Source: Pithys albifrons albifrons (Eukaryota > Chordata > Aves > Passeriformes > Thamnophilidae). From it: a stretch of 64,000 nucleotides of DNA. The position numbers and the translations under genes were made by a program. The stretch is from positions 64,592,299-64,656,298 of the forward strand of contig NC_092461.1 in assembly GCF_047495875.1 (NCBI RefSeq), written 5' to 3'. Within the stretch, counting starts at the first letter, position 1. Every line of letters begins with the position of its first letter. Positions 27,553 to 39,363 of this stretch are shown here, piece after piece. The notes beneath the pieces are model-generated. The model made no database searches, was not told the DNA's origin, and was given only the letters and a program-made list of their open reading frames with translations.

Positions 27553-30500
27553 AAACCTTACAGAACTCCCCCTCCACGCTGGTGATTTTCTGCTGTATGA
27601 TGACTTTGAAAATGTCTACATTTTCTGAGGCCAGTTTTTAGACTGGACAGGTTCTCTTTATGCTAGAAGACTTGCCATACTCCCACATGTTCTTCTAGAC
27701 TGAATCAGTTTGCCCACCTCTGTATGCTTACACTGGGTCTCTGCCTTGGTTAATACCTAAAGTGCTAAACAGGCAAGCAGCAATCAAGGCATGAGTCAGA
27801 GGATGAATTCAGGCTCTGAATGAACAAAAAGATATGTTAAAGGACTATTTGATTAATGTTGCCAAAAAATGTCCTTTTTTTCTGAGCTTCCACAGTCAGA
27901 GAGCGTACAATTTCACTTCTTCCTTTAGATAGGCTGCAATTTACTGTCTCCACTGAAACAGAATGAGGTGGGTCTGAAAAAGCAGGGGAACTTCAGGAAG
28001 TATTTATATAGCAAACCACTGTTTACTATAATAATACAGACTGAGCAGACTGGTGAAAAAGTATCTGGATTTTCCAAGTAGTTCCTGAAAATGAAGGCAG
28101 CATTTCTGTCTTCATCCTCAGCTCACTTGCTTCCTCACTCTCAAAAAAAAAAAAAAGGTAGGATAGACTTCTCCAGAGCTAGGGTTTTGGTTCTAGTTGC
28201 AGGTGAGAGATTATTAAGGGCAACTGAGAAATATCACTTCCCTGCTGCGGTGTGATTTGTCTTATGTGACTAACATATAACAAAGGAAGCTGTGATGAAG
28301 TTTGCAGCTTTCCAGCTCCTGTGATACACACTGGGGTTGTCTGTGGCTCTCCAGCTCAGTCATTTGCTAGGGGAATGCTTGGGAATTTCCAAGAGCCCAA
28401 CCCAGACTATTTCCTTTTTACCAATCAAAACAGCACATTTGGTTTACCCATCCTTGCCAGACATGACTAACCCTCAGGACTCATAAAAGCATTTCTGAAG
28501 AAGTGTTTTCTCCAAAGGATTTCAGATGTATAAAATTAGATGAGCTTTCTCTTTTTTTTTTTTTTTTTTTTTTTTGTGGTTGCTGTTTTTCTTTCTTTTA
28601 AAATGATACAAGGAGTCTGTGTTCATGAGACAGCAGTACCATCAAATTTTAGTTCAAATTTAGTGTTCAAATCTCACAGGTTGAACACGGCTGTGATATC
28701 AGTATGTGATTTTAGGAAACATGGCACAAAGTACAGAAGGGACAAAAACGTGTTTTCCTACTGCTGCTGGCAAAAGGAGTACATATTTTGGTATTCTAAC
28801 TGCTAGAGAGCATATGATCTCCAACTGTTTCTTACAGAAAAATTAAAAATTGTCAAGTGGCATCCTGCCTTCTTCCTGCATTTTATGGAAACAGCTGGCT
28901 AAACTTCTGCTCTCCCTCACCCTTCTGCTGGAGCCTGGTTTTCAGTCACCAGCTTGCTTTTTTGTCTCTCTTTTTAAACATTGTTTACACATTATTAATC
29001 TAGGCAAAGTAAGACATTCTGCAAAGCTTTAAAATGAAGCACAAAATTATGTGGTAGATTTGTCAAAACACACTTGAATGAGGGCTGGGATCTGACATTC
29101 CTGGTGTAAGTTGAAAGGTTTATCCATATTGACAAAAGTTGTTAGATCCCCGTAAAATTTCACAACATGAACAGCCTAATTTGTGAAAAGAAGGTGAAAA
29201 GCTCGATTTTTTTATGAACTATATATTTTATGATTGTTTGTTCCTATGTCAGAGAAAACTGTGTCTCTGTCTATCTGCAATCTTAAGTCCTCACTGTATT
29301 GTGGTTAGCTTTGCATTGAGGACAGAAGGCAGAAGCTTAGGTTGTACTATGCCACATCTCAGAGACTGCAGTGTCAGAGACTGTACAGCAACGTGAAAAA
29401 AATGATATTGCATAGGCAATGTCTGACCTATGTAGAGCAAACAATGCAGAGTTAAAGATATTCCAGGGAAGGATTTATTTACTCATACAGGCTATCCAAT
29501 CTAATGCACTAGCACCTAATTAGAGACATTGGCCAAAGTGCTCTGCCACCCCAGCAGGGGGAATATGGGCTGCTAAAATTTCACTGGTGGTCTCAACTGC
29601 CCTTCCCACTCACAGAGCAGTGACAAAACTATCTTGCCCATCAGTACATCATTGCTTCAGGATGCTACATTAATAAGGTATGACTAAAAATGTGATCTGT
29701 TTTTATATGCACATTTCTAAGCCTCTCTAACATGCTTTGTGAAGGGACTTGAGTTTCATTGGCTATATATATATTATAATGAGTCTGTGCTTAAACCCAG
29801 AGCACATGGACACAGGCCACAAGCATGGGCACTCAGTGAGGTCTAGTGCTTGGGGAGACAAAGACCGATCCCTTCCAACTTCCCTCTTACACGGAGACCA
29901 TGTCCCTCCTGCCTGTAGTGTGAAGTAGCTTTGTGCAGTTGTCCCAGTCACCAGCCTGTACACTCAACACTCTATAGCAGCTACACCTTGCCAGGTTCAG
30001 GCAGCAGAGCTGGGCTAGGAGAGCCAATACCTCTTGTAGTATAGGACAGAAGGGGTAAAACAGGAAGCCCAGAGAGGCTACAGGGAGATGGGAAGGGTGC
30101 TGTGCCCTTGATGGTGCTCTGGACAGTGCACTGCTGAGCAATGCAGTGTCTGGCTCTGGCTCTAGCAGAGATATAACACCTCACATTAAGGTTATTATTG
30201 ATAGGTGCCAGCTGGACATGGAAGTCAGATCTTTATTAGCAGGGAGAAAATTTCTTGTTTCTTCTTTTTAAATTGATCAATTCAGTGCTTTCTTCTGCTA
30301 AATAGCATGCAATTATTTCATCTTCCACTTTAAAAGCATTTGAAAGTATGGAAGTGTTACCTATTAATATGGTCAATGGAAGTGTACACTTAAAATGAAG
30401 TCAAGCTATTTTTTTTTTACTATGCCCAGTTTACTCATCTAGCAAGGTGATGCTTAGTTCTTGAGCTGAACAACAGTTTTTTGGCTCTGTGCCATGGAAT

Positions 30501-32780
30501 ATATGGAAAGAAGAATATATTTATAGTTACTGCAATATCAAATTACAGATTTGTTTTAATGAAATTAAACGCCTCACAAGATTGCCCCAGAACTATATAA
30601 TGATTTGAGGTGTAATGCTTGCACTGGGATCTTTACATTAGCAAATAAATCTGGAGAAATAAATGTATCCATTTGTCTGCCTTGCAGGGATATTCCCGAG
30701 GAGGCAGCTGCATGCTGTTTTGTTTCTTTGTGTTGTTTTGGTTTTAACCAGCTTGGCTTTCTTTTCAGCCATGCTGCAGGACAGGAAGGCTCCATTTCAG
30801 TGGCAAAAATGTTTCTTTTTAGCAAAAAACCCAAATATGTCAACTCCACCAGAGAAGCTGTAAGATTACCCAGTGCAGCTCTACTTACAGTGAGATGCAC
30901 ATCACCAAGAGTTGCTCTTCTTGACCACTTCCCCTCTGAGTTCCCCCTTGAAAGCACCCTGCAGGACTAAGGTGGGTTTTGTTGCACTTAGTCTTCCTGA
31001 AACCACTAAAAACTCATTTGCCAAGTGTAAGCTTCCCAGAAATAATAAACCCGAGCAACAAATGTGCATCATCACATGGATATGAAATCTTTATACAGCT
31101 GAAATTGATTGCTCAGATAAATCCTCCACTAAACTAATTATAAGTGAGGAATTCCAACACTCAAAATAAACAAATAAAAACATTAGGAAGTCTTAAGCAG
31201 ATAATGAGAAATATTGAGCATATAAAATATGTATCCTATTTAAGGATCAAGCTTCAGACTTTAATGGGGAAGGAGAAGAAAAAGATCAGAAATACCTTAG
31301 ATTAAGTAGAAATGTAAATCTTTTTTAAAACTAAGATCAAGTCTTTGAAATTCAACAAATTTGAGAGTTAGGCTCAAGAATCCCTCCTTTAGGAAAAGTT
31401 TCGCTGACCAATCACATGTGATGAAGAAAACAAGAGCTGCAGGCAGCTGAGAATGTTTTATCTGATTTGCCTTATATATATCAGCTAATGTGACTGAAAA
31501 AATTTAGTTCCCAAAATGGAGGCTAATAATAAATCCTGTTGTCAAGTAATTGTTTGACTAACTCACATGGGAGGGCAAACCTTGGGGATGAGATTACAGA
31601 GCTGCAAACACATGTATAACTGCTACACATCTCATCTCTTGGCTTTGCCAAGTATATACTTTCTGTTCCTGTATCAATCTCCAGAAATGGGGGAAAGAAA
31701 GAAAACAACCAACAAACAAATTCTCGTTTTTTTACTCGGAAATTGGAGACTGCTCCCATTCTTTATTTTAATTACTTCACATGAAGATGCACTTACATGA
31801 AAGCTTACTTTTTTAAAAGGATATCTAGGCTAGCAGGTGCTTCACTTAATTTTTATTTCAAATTTTAAGCGATTTTGAAGACAGAGATACTGAATACCTT
31901 CTAAAATGACTGTCTCATCTCCCCAGGTGGTGAAAAGAAAGAGGCATTTCTAGTTAGCTAGCTTAGATATAGAATCTAACTTTTGGTGGTATAGGTTAAA
32001 TAAGATAAATCCCATCCCCAGCAAAGCTGCACTGCCAATTGTAGATAAATAAATGCTCTGAGGAGTGTGAAGATAAACTGGTGGTTGGAATATATAGGCA
32101 CCTTTATGGTTTTTTCTGCTCACAAAAATATTAATTGGACCTGTCAACCTGGGACATATTTTTTTTTCTCCCCACTTTGTGTCTAACTGTCATTACTGCT
32201 GGACAGAGATGTATGTGAGTATTGAGAGCAGAATATACTCAAGTTTCAAGTACCTGAATTATTTTTACTTTACATGGAAATATGATTAGTTGTAATGAGA
32301 ATTCAGGATTCAATGGAGGTGAGGTAGTTTAATGGTGAGAATTTAGTGCAATTTTACAATCTGATTAACTTAAAGTGTCTCAACTTATAGCTTTTCCAAG
32401 CAGACATAATGGACCTTATTCAATAAGTTTGCTTAATCAGGTGTTACTTGCAGAGAAATATTACCATTCTTCTAAAAATAAAAGATTGTGTTTCCATGTG
32501 TTACTATTGGGCTTTTTCCTTTTCTTCTTGTGGAAGGAATTTCTGATATAAACCTGAAATTATTTTATTAATGTCTCTATTTCACTGAAATCAAAATAGC
32601 CTATAGAATTAGCTCCCCTGTGTTCAGGTTTTCATATATTTATTAGGACAGTAGTAACTTGAAGATATTTTAGCTTCAATAAACATTATTTGGCAAAAAT
32701 AACATAATTAACAAGCCATGGCTTTGCAGGAACCAGGAAAGCCAGTCTTTAAGACTGAGGCGCTAAAGAATGGGCCTTCT
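27553..32780. other. Noncoding; poly-T tract
   Basis: No gene is recognised. A 24-bp T-run lies at 28552-28575 and an A-run at about 28143-28156. The 127-codon (minus) and 121-codon (plus) ORFs at 30574-30970 overlap each other on opposite strands and resemble nothing I know. Confidence 0.5.
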
Positions 32781-32890
32781 AAACCTGACTTCATCACCAG
32801 CTCATTGCATTGTTTGAAGCAGCTTGTCACTTCTCTGCCTCAGGGACTTTAAAATCGAGGCAGCAATACCTGTATGACAGGGCTAAGGCA
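32781..32890 (+). mobile_element. Possible ancient MIR-like SINE fragment
   Basis: The segment 'cacttctctgcctcag', then 'ctttaaaatcgaggcagcaa', then 'tacctgtatgacagggct' follows the order of the MIR core (cacttctctgcctcag, ctgtaaaatggg, aatacctacctcacagggtt). It is heavily diverged and has gaps. Amniote MIR relics do occur in birds. Identification is by eye and could be chance. Confidence 0.35.
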
Positions 32891-35753
32891 CTGTGGCCAG
32901 TGTCTTATCAGGTGCTTCAACAAGCTGTATGAAAAAGCTTAGCTGGTGTTGGCATTGCAGTGCATTGTCTGTGTCTTTCCCCATATGAAGGGCATGGTCT
33001 CTGTTTTGTGCACAGAAATGAGATGAAGTTTGTGAAAATGGTCTCAATTTGTCTGCTTAAGGGCACAGACTGGGCCCACGCTGCTCCTTGGGGAGTGCTG
33101 CACTGAGCATAAGGCATGGGCAGAACTGAGAACACTCCATTTTGTGACTGCAATATTCGGAGCTTTTCCTAGGTGCAGTTTTATGCTCATGATGGGATTA
33201 AGCAGTATCAACTGAAAATGTAGTCTTTAGGAAGACCACTCAGGGCTTTGTGGTTTTTGTTAGTTGTTTAGTTGGTTTTTTTTTATTTTACACATACTGT
33301 CCTTATGTATACGCACACACTTTTGAAACACCTAATAAAGATCGCATTCCTCTTCCTTTCCATGTTTGAATATCAAGACAAATTCAATACTTGCCATATT
33401 ACCAAGGCAGAAGGGTATGAGGAACAGGGAGAGGTTCTTCCACATGTGATGCCTTGTGGTATGCTGTGTTGAGCTGTGTATTTATCTTTGTTAACTCAAG
33501 CCTCCTAAACATTAATTTTCTAGTCTAAGTGAGCTGAACCTGAACGTAGCACTTCCTCTCACCTGAAAAACAGTGTTTAGGAAGCTGTAGTGTATTGTCC
33601 TTTGGAATAATTTCTCTGAGTATATAGGAAACTAAAGAACCATTTTAGTCTAAAATTAAGGATTAAGTTACAGTAGTATTGTGCAAAATGAAGCCAGCCT
33701 TCAGGTTGCTTGAAAACATTAAAAATGTAAAAAGTATGCAAGAACTGTAAATAGACAGAATAGTTTGAAATATATTCATAATTCACTTTCAGTCCCATAA
33801 AGAACAAAGTCACTAATGTTAAGAAATGGCTATGAATAATTTTGAATGCCCCTTTTTTGCTAGAAAAGACAGACATTGATGGGGAAGGCATGAAACATGG
33901 ATTTATGACTGAAGATTTATCACATGAGAAACCCACTATCATTGAACAGACTGGTATCCTATGCAGAAATACTAGACAAACAAATGACTAACATGTTAGG
34001 GATGACAAAAATCTGTCATCTCACTCTATCAGCATCTCACCATGTCTTTTACTGCTGCTATTTAGTATCAAACAGAAAGCCTATGGTATGTAGAAGACTA
34101 AAACAAAACAAAAAACTCAAAATCAAACAAACAAACAAAAATCTGAAACATCAGGCCAGATAGGCAAAATTGTAATGAAATTTGTCTTAATTTTTCAAGC
34201 TATGGTAGAACTACTTAAAAACTAAAAAAATAACACATAACTGAAAAAAAAGAGTGTTGTAAGTCCTCTTCTTCTGCATTAAGTGTAGAAAAGATTGAAT
34301 CTTGTAGTCCATACTCCAAGATTCAAACTGATTAAATTTTTGTCAAGGTAAGTAGGAAAGATGTCATCTTGGCATGCTTTGCCAAGTGGGACTTTGTACA
34401 GATGAATATAGGAGATCATCTGTGCCATTTCAGTCTGATAATTCTCAGATGATATGTCAAAAAGAAAAACTAATCTGGGGTTGAAATGACAAAAACATTG
34501 AAATCCAACATAAAATGAAGATGTTTGAAAAAAGCTAAGAAGAAATTATTATGGTTAGTGCTCTGACTGCAGCAAGAAACTGCCAAATGGCTACGTAACA
34601 GAAGTAGTTTAGAGATCATTCTATGGCTCTTGGGGCTTGAACAACTTTAGGGCTATTTTGGATTGTTACCCAGAAGGTTATTCCTTATTCACATCTAGAG
34701 AAGTCACTGGAGATGTCCTGCTGTCACTGAAGATGTTGCTGAAAAAAGAGCATCATCCTCAACTTTTCATTTCCTTCACTTGATATGATTTTTCCTTTGT
34801 CTCACATACATATGTTGAGAATTCACTTTTATTGTTGTAAATGGCTATCATCAAAAATGCAAGTTTGTGTAACAGGCATTTTGAGTTATATTAAGGGTAC
34901 TGTTATGATACTGTTGTCCTTTTTGGAGTCTGCCACAGCCTGTGAACCTGCACACATGTCCAGAGAAAGTCACTTTCCTATTGTCCCTGTACTGTACACA
35001 CACATAGACACGTATATGTTTTTGAAAGCTAGAGCTTTTAGTGATTGGCTTGGTTAGCACCATCCTTAACAAGCTTGTTTTAGTCTATTACTTCAAATTA
35101 ATTTTTTAAGACTAGAGCATTAGAGAGGATGTCTGCTGGGGCTGCAGTTGGAAAGACAAGTCTGAGGGCTAGTTTATGAAATAACAACAGCACATAAGGG
35201 AAGAAGATTGCCTAAAGGAAACATACTGCTGTTTGAATAGCAAGTGAGAGGTGGGAGGCAACCTTGTTAAAAAATAAAACAAAGACAAAAACAAAACCAC
35301 AAAAACTGGGGAAAATGTCCGGATCCTTTTAGTATCCCAAACTGAAACTGAAGTTTTTCCAGTTTTAACCTATCCTACACATTTTTCTTATCACAGTGGT
35401 TGACTTTTGAGAATTGCTGGTAAAATAAAAACCTCAAAAATTGCAAATGCTTTATTTAGTGTTTGCAGCCTGTCCACTGACACTGGAGAGGTGGGGTGCA
35501 GACAGTGATGCTGCTGTCTCTTTTGTACTTGCCTCTTTTGTAGCTGCACCCCTCCATTTGATGCATCTCACACGGCACATGGTAGGGAAATGTCATTTTC
35601 AGTACAGATTGGTGCACCCATTATGCATTGTAAGTTAAATTCCACGTTCTTAGAACATTTCCCAAACAGGAGTTATTTATTTGTAAGAGAGAAGAAAATA
35701 GAAAAGCAGACGTGACAACAAGGAAATGGTCATCGATACTTTGAGAGTGTATG
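32891..35753. other. Noncoding, no feature recognised
   Basis: AT-rich sequence with minor A-rich spots (34100-34140 and 35270-35310, containing short caaa/aaac runs). A 121-codon minus-strand ORF at 33577-33942 is not recognised. Confidence 0.5.
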
Positions 35754-35866
35754 TCCTTTCCTTTTCCTTTTCCTTTTCCTTTTCCTTTTCCTTTTCCTTT
35801 TCCTTTTCCTTTTCCTTTTCCTTTTCCTTTTCCTTTTCCTTTTCCTTTTCCTTTTCCTTTTCTTTC
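35754..35866 (+). repeat. (CCTTTT)n hexanucleotide microsatellite
   Basis: About 18 nearly perfect tandem CCTTTT units. Only the first (cctttc) and last units deviate. The strand is pure polypyrimidine on plus and polypurine on minus, a configuration able to form triplex (H-) DNA. The low interruption rate suggests a length-variable locus. Confidence 0.97.
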
Positions 35867-38833
35867 TGACTTTTGGACTTTGAAAGTTCACATTTTAGTT
35901 AGTATTTAAAAGTAAATTATTGTTTTTTAAAGAAAACTGAGGTTCTTCTGTGGTTCCAAGACCTGGAAGTTAAAGGAAACACTGTTCAATGCCATGAGGT
36001 TCATGCTATCACTGAGAAACAGAACAGCTGAGCCTAAAAGACTGTCCAGAGACTGTAACTCTGACTATACTCAAACCTTGACTCCCTTTGAAGAGCTTCC
36101 TCAAAGGTGCAAACAGTATGGGACATTCCTGAACAAGGTCCTTCTAACAGAGATATTCCTCTCGGTGAAAGGAGATGATGATATTGTCTCATCCTCAGAT
36201 GATATTTGGTGTCTATTCCAGTTCCTTGTGCTTGTTTCATGGATAATCAATAGTAGCAGTTTCAACAGCCTCAACTGGCTCCTGAGGCCCCCAAGAAATC
36301 CAAACTTGTTACAATTTCAGGGAGAAATAGGAATGGCTGCACTGATATGATTTGTGCATACAGACCCTCAAAACTGTGTCTGTGTGACACACAGACTACT
36401 GTGAGCTGTGATTTTAGGACCTTAAACACACCTAAAATGTTGTCAATGCAACTTTAGTCTGGCAAAGGATGTACTTTGTCCCTGTTTTTTTTAATCCTCT
36501 GCTGCATACATTGACTGTAGTTCTTCAGGATTTGTTTAGATCTAAAATATCCAACTTTCAAACTTACACTTGCATCCTCATGCTAAACTTGTTATTTAGC
36601 TAACACACATCATGCATGTAATTCTTACCAGGTCAAAACCATTAACTAAGACTGTCAAAAATTAGGTATGAAATCAGATGCCATCAAAATGACCAGAAAC
36701 TTCTAAGACTACTATTTTAAACTGACAAAGAAATCCTCCTAGAAAAACAAAACCCATGAAGCCACATCCATCCTGTATTGTATAATCCTTTGTGGAAGAA
36801 CTGGACAACCACAGGAATTCCATACCAGCTCAGTGCAGTTTGTGCATACGTACTTGTATGTAGAGTTACTTTAAATGTACACTACTCTCTCTCCCAAAGG
36901 TAAACTGGGAATCAGTTGAATAGTTTGTTGTCATTTGAGTGATTTTCACATTTAACTCCTTCTCTACAAAGTGACTGTGTTTAAAGCAGGAGAGAAACAC
37001 TTTTTTTCCTGAAGTGATTAAAGAAAAAAATTGCTGAAAATAATGGCTATATCAATTTTTAATTACACTTAACAAAATAATTGCTGCTAAACTTCCTCTT
37101 TCCCACACCCCCCAAGAAAAAGTACATTTGAGGATACAAAATGTCATTGAAACCCTGAGAACAAAAATATTTCAAACTGCTCTGTTGCTAGCATAGTATG
37201 GCTATAGCAAAACACATACTAGTGAGTTGGAATCATATCATCCTGAGCATCTGCACTACTCCTCCTCGGAGAGTGCATACTAATCATCTCTCTTCATGGT
37301 CAGTAACCACATAAGGACAACACCAGACGATGCCAGTGGTTTTGGTCCTGTAGCATTTATATGCTTTCCTGCAAAGATAGTCATGCCAGATAATATTCGT
37401 CAACCTTGTTTTTGGTCTTCTCTCTTGATTGAGGCAGATGTTTATTTTCCATCTGCACTATATGTCAGTGCAACTGCAGCCTTCATCTGGCAAAGGGTGC
37501 CTGTAATGTTATGAGGCCATCACATAAGCTGCTGGAAAGATTACTCTTGTGAATAAAATCAGTTTATGGCTAAAAACATTTATTCTTCATTTTGATAAGC
37601 CCTTAACAAATGAAAATTTGCTTCCTTACACTTTTGCCAAACATAGGGCCATGTTTATTTCTAGCTATATGGGTCACGGAGGATTCCCAGCTGTTAGATA
37701 GAGTCAGTTGTGCATTGCTGCACTCAACAACATCTGTTTCACAAAAACAGTATCCAGCTTTTAGCGCTCAAATGGAGGTTATACCATATGCCAGCAGACC
37801 ACTTAGTTTTTACCTTGGGAACCAACTTTACACTAGTCAAGGTAACAGAGGAAGTACTGAGTATTTAAATGCTACCAGGCTTCAGTCACATCTTCATGTG
37901 CTCTTGTCATTTCCAACTATATATAGTAAAATTAGTTGCAAGCATATACTGCAAGCTGTTCCTCTGTTTAATTATTAACTGGAAGAAAGTTTGTTTGCAA
38001 AACAGTTAAAATGTTTTTTGTGATAGACTCTGATGTTGCGAGTGGTGCCATAAGATGCTTCTGCAAATACAGAACCTTGTTAAAATGTCAAATAATATCA
38101 GCTATCAACAAAGGCAGATCAGGCTGAATACCCTTTAACTACTGAGCAGGATGTTAAAAAGCCATACTACCGTGGAACTCTTCAGAGCCTCACAAACCAT
38201 TCAAAATGTCTGGCGGTGTTATACCACCAGGATGTTTTCGATTATGATTTATGTTGTGCTACCAACTGTCTGCTTTCCCCTTATTTGGTTTTAATCACTT
38301 AATGACTCTCTAGAAATAAAGTTTTAAAAATACATATTTTTGACAGCAACAGACAAATTAGGTTAAAGGAAACGCCTCTGATGGGTGAATCATTCTCTAA
38401 GGAGAATATCAAACAATTTCGTACCCTTAATGATTGCAGGAGAACAGTTGTTGCTGGTAAAAATTGCATAGTATTGTATTGCATTTAGTGATACAGTATA
38501 GCAGATTTGTTTGTCAATGATGCATTTCTATCATAAATGTCTTGTTGCAAAATACATTCCTTAATGCCCAGTAAGATGTTTTCAGTAGCACACAGGTTAA
38601 ATTTGATGTATATTTCAGAATAGCCACAAGACTCCCATTATACTTGATTTTATCAAATCATATCACTGAAAATGCAGGGTTTACCCATGAAATGAATGAG
38701 ATAGATTCTGTTAACACAGGCAAATTTTTCTTGTATGTGATTCAATTGACTGTAGTGGAATTATCCTTCATTGTAGTGATGCAAAAAGCCAGTCCTGATG
38801 CTGCAGACCAGTTTTCTCCAAGTACTGCCCTTA
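35867..38833. other. Noncoding; one short perfect hairpin
   Basis: No gene is recognised. GTCTGTGT (36378-36385) and ACACAGAC (36389-36396) form a perfect 8-bp stem with a GAC loop. Plus-strand ORFs of 118 codons (35994-36350) and 122 codons (37610-37978) show no similarity I recognise. Confidence 0.5.
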
Positions 38834-39358
38834 TGTCTCAGGTTTGGCCAAGTTTTTTTACCAACCCTGGACTGCCTACTCCCTCCTCCCAGAGGCTTCC
38901 CGGCAAAGGGAAAAAAAAAACTGAAAAGAAAAGAACTCAAAAGAAACTGAACTGAATTAAAACAGAAATTATATTTTCTAAATTTGTACACACTATGTGG
39001 TGCCCCAACCCAGGGAAAAAAGGGAAAAGGGAAGGGGAACGGGTAACAAGGAAATAAGGAGGAACAAAACCAAACCAAAACAAACAAAACAGACAAATAC
39101 AATTAAAAACTTCAAGAAAGGAGGAGAACACGCAATGATACAATCTCACCATGTCCCGTGCTAGGAAAACCAGCTGAAACAAGGGTCCGTTAAGGTTCCT
39201 CCTGCTTCTCCCAACTTTGCTGGAAGCAGCAAGAACAAACTCCTTCCTATCTCCCCTTCTCCTCTGCCACGTGGAAAACACATGTGGAATACTCATGCAA
39301 TGTCCACTTCCTTAGTTACACCTAGTTACTGAGGAAGCCATGGATCAAATCCATCACA
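38834..39358 (-). mobile_element. Solo ERV LTR with perfect 5-bp target duplication
   Basis: The plus-strand edges are TGTCTCAGGTTTGG and CATCACA, flanked by identical CCTTA at 38829-38833 and 39359-39363. TG...CA ends plus a 5-bp duplication are the signature of a solo LTR of about 525 bp. Orientation is inferred as minus: read that way it begins TGTGATGGATTTGA...tggctt...aggtg, which parallels the start of the LTR at 6345. It is rich in polypurine tracts and ACCAAA/AACA simple sequence on the plus strand. The 112-119-codon minus ORFs fall in the T-rich side and are not viral genes. Confidence 0.8.
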
Positions 39359-39363
39359 CCTTA

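Noticed and set aside
30574..30970. Opposed ORFs of 127 and 121 codons
   Set aside because: The same bases are open on opposite strands, composition is low in coding signal, and no motif is recognised.
38995..39020. Retroviral primer-binding site (tggtgccccaaccc) next to an LTR end on the plus strand
   Set aside because: The sequence lies inside the element defined by the perfect CCTTA duplication, and no internal viral region follows. The match to tRNA-Lys-type sites is imperfect.
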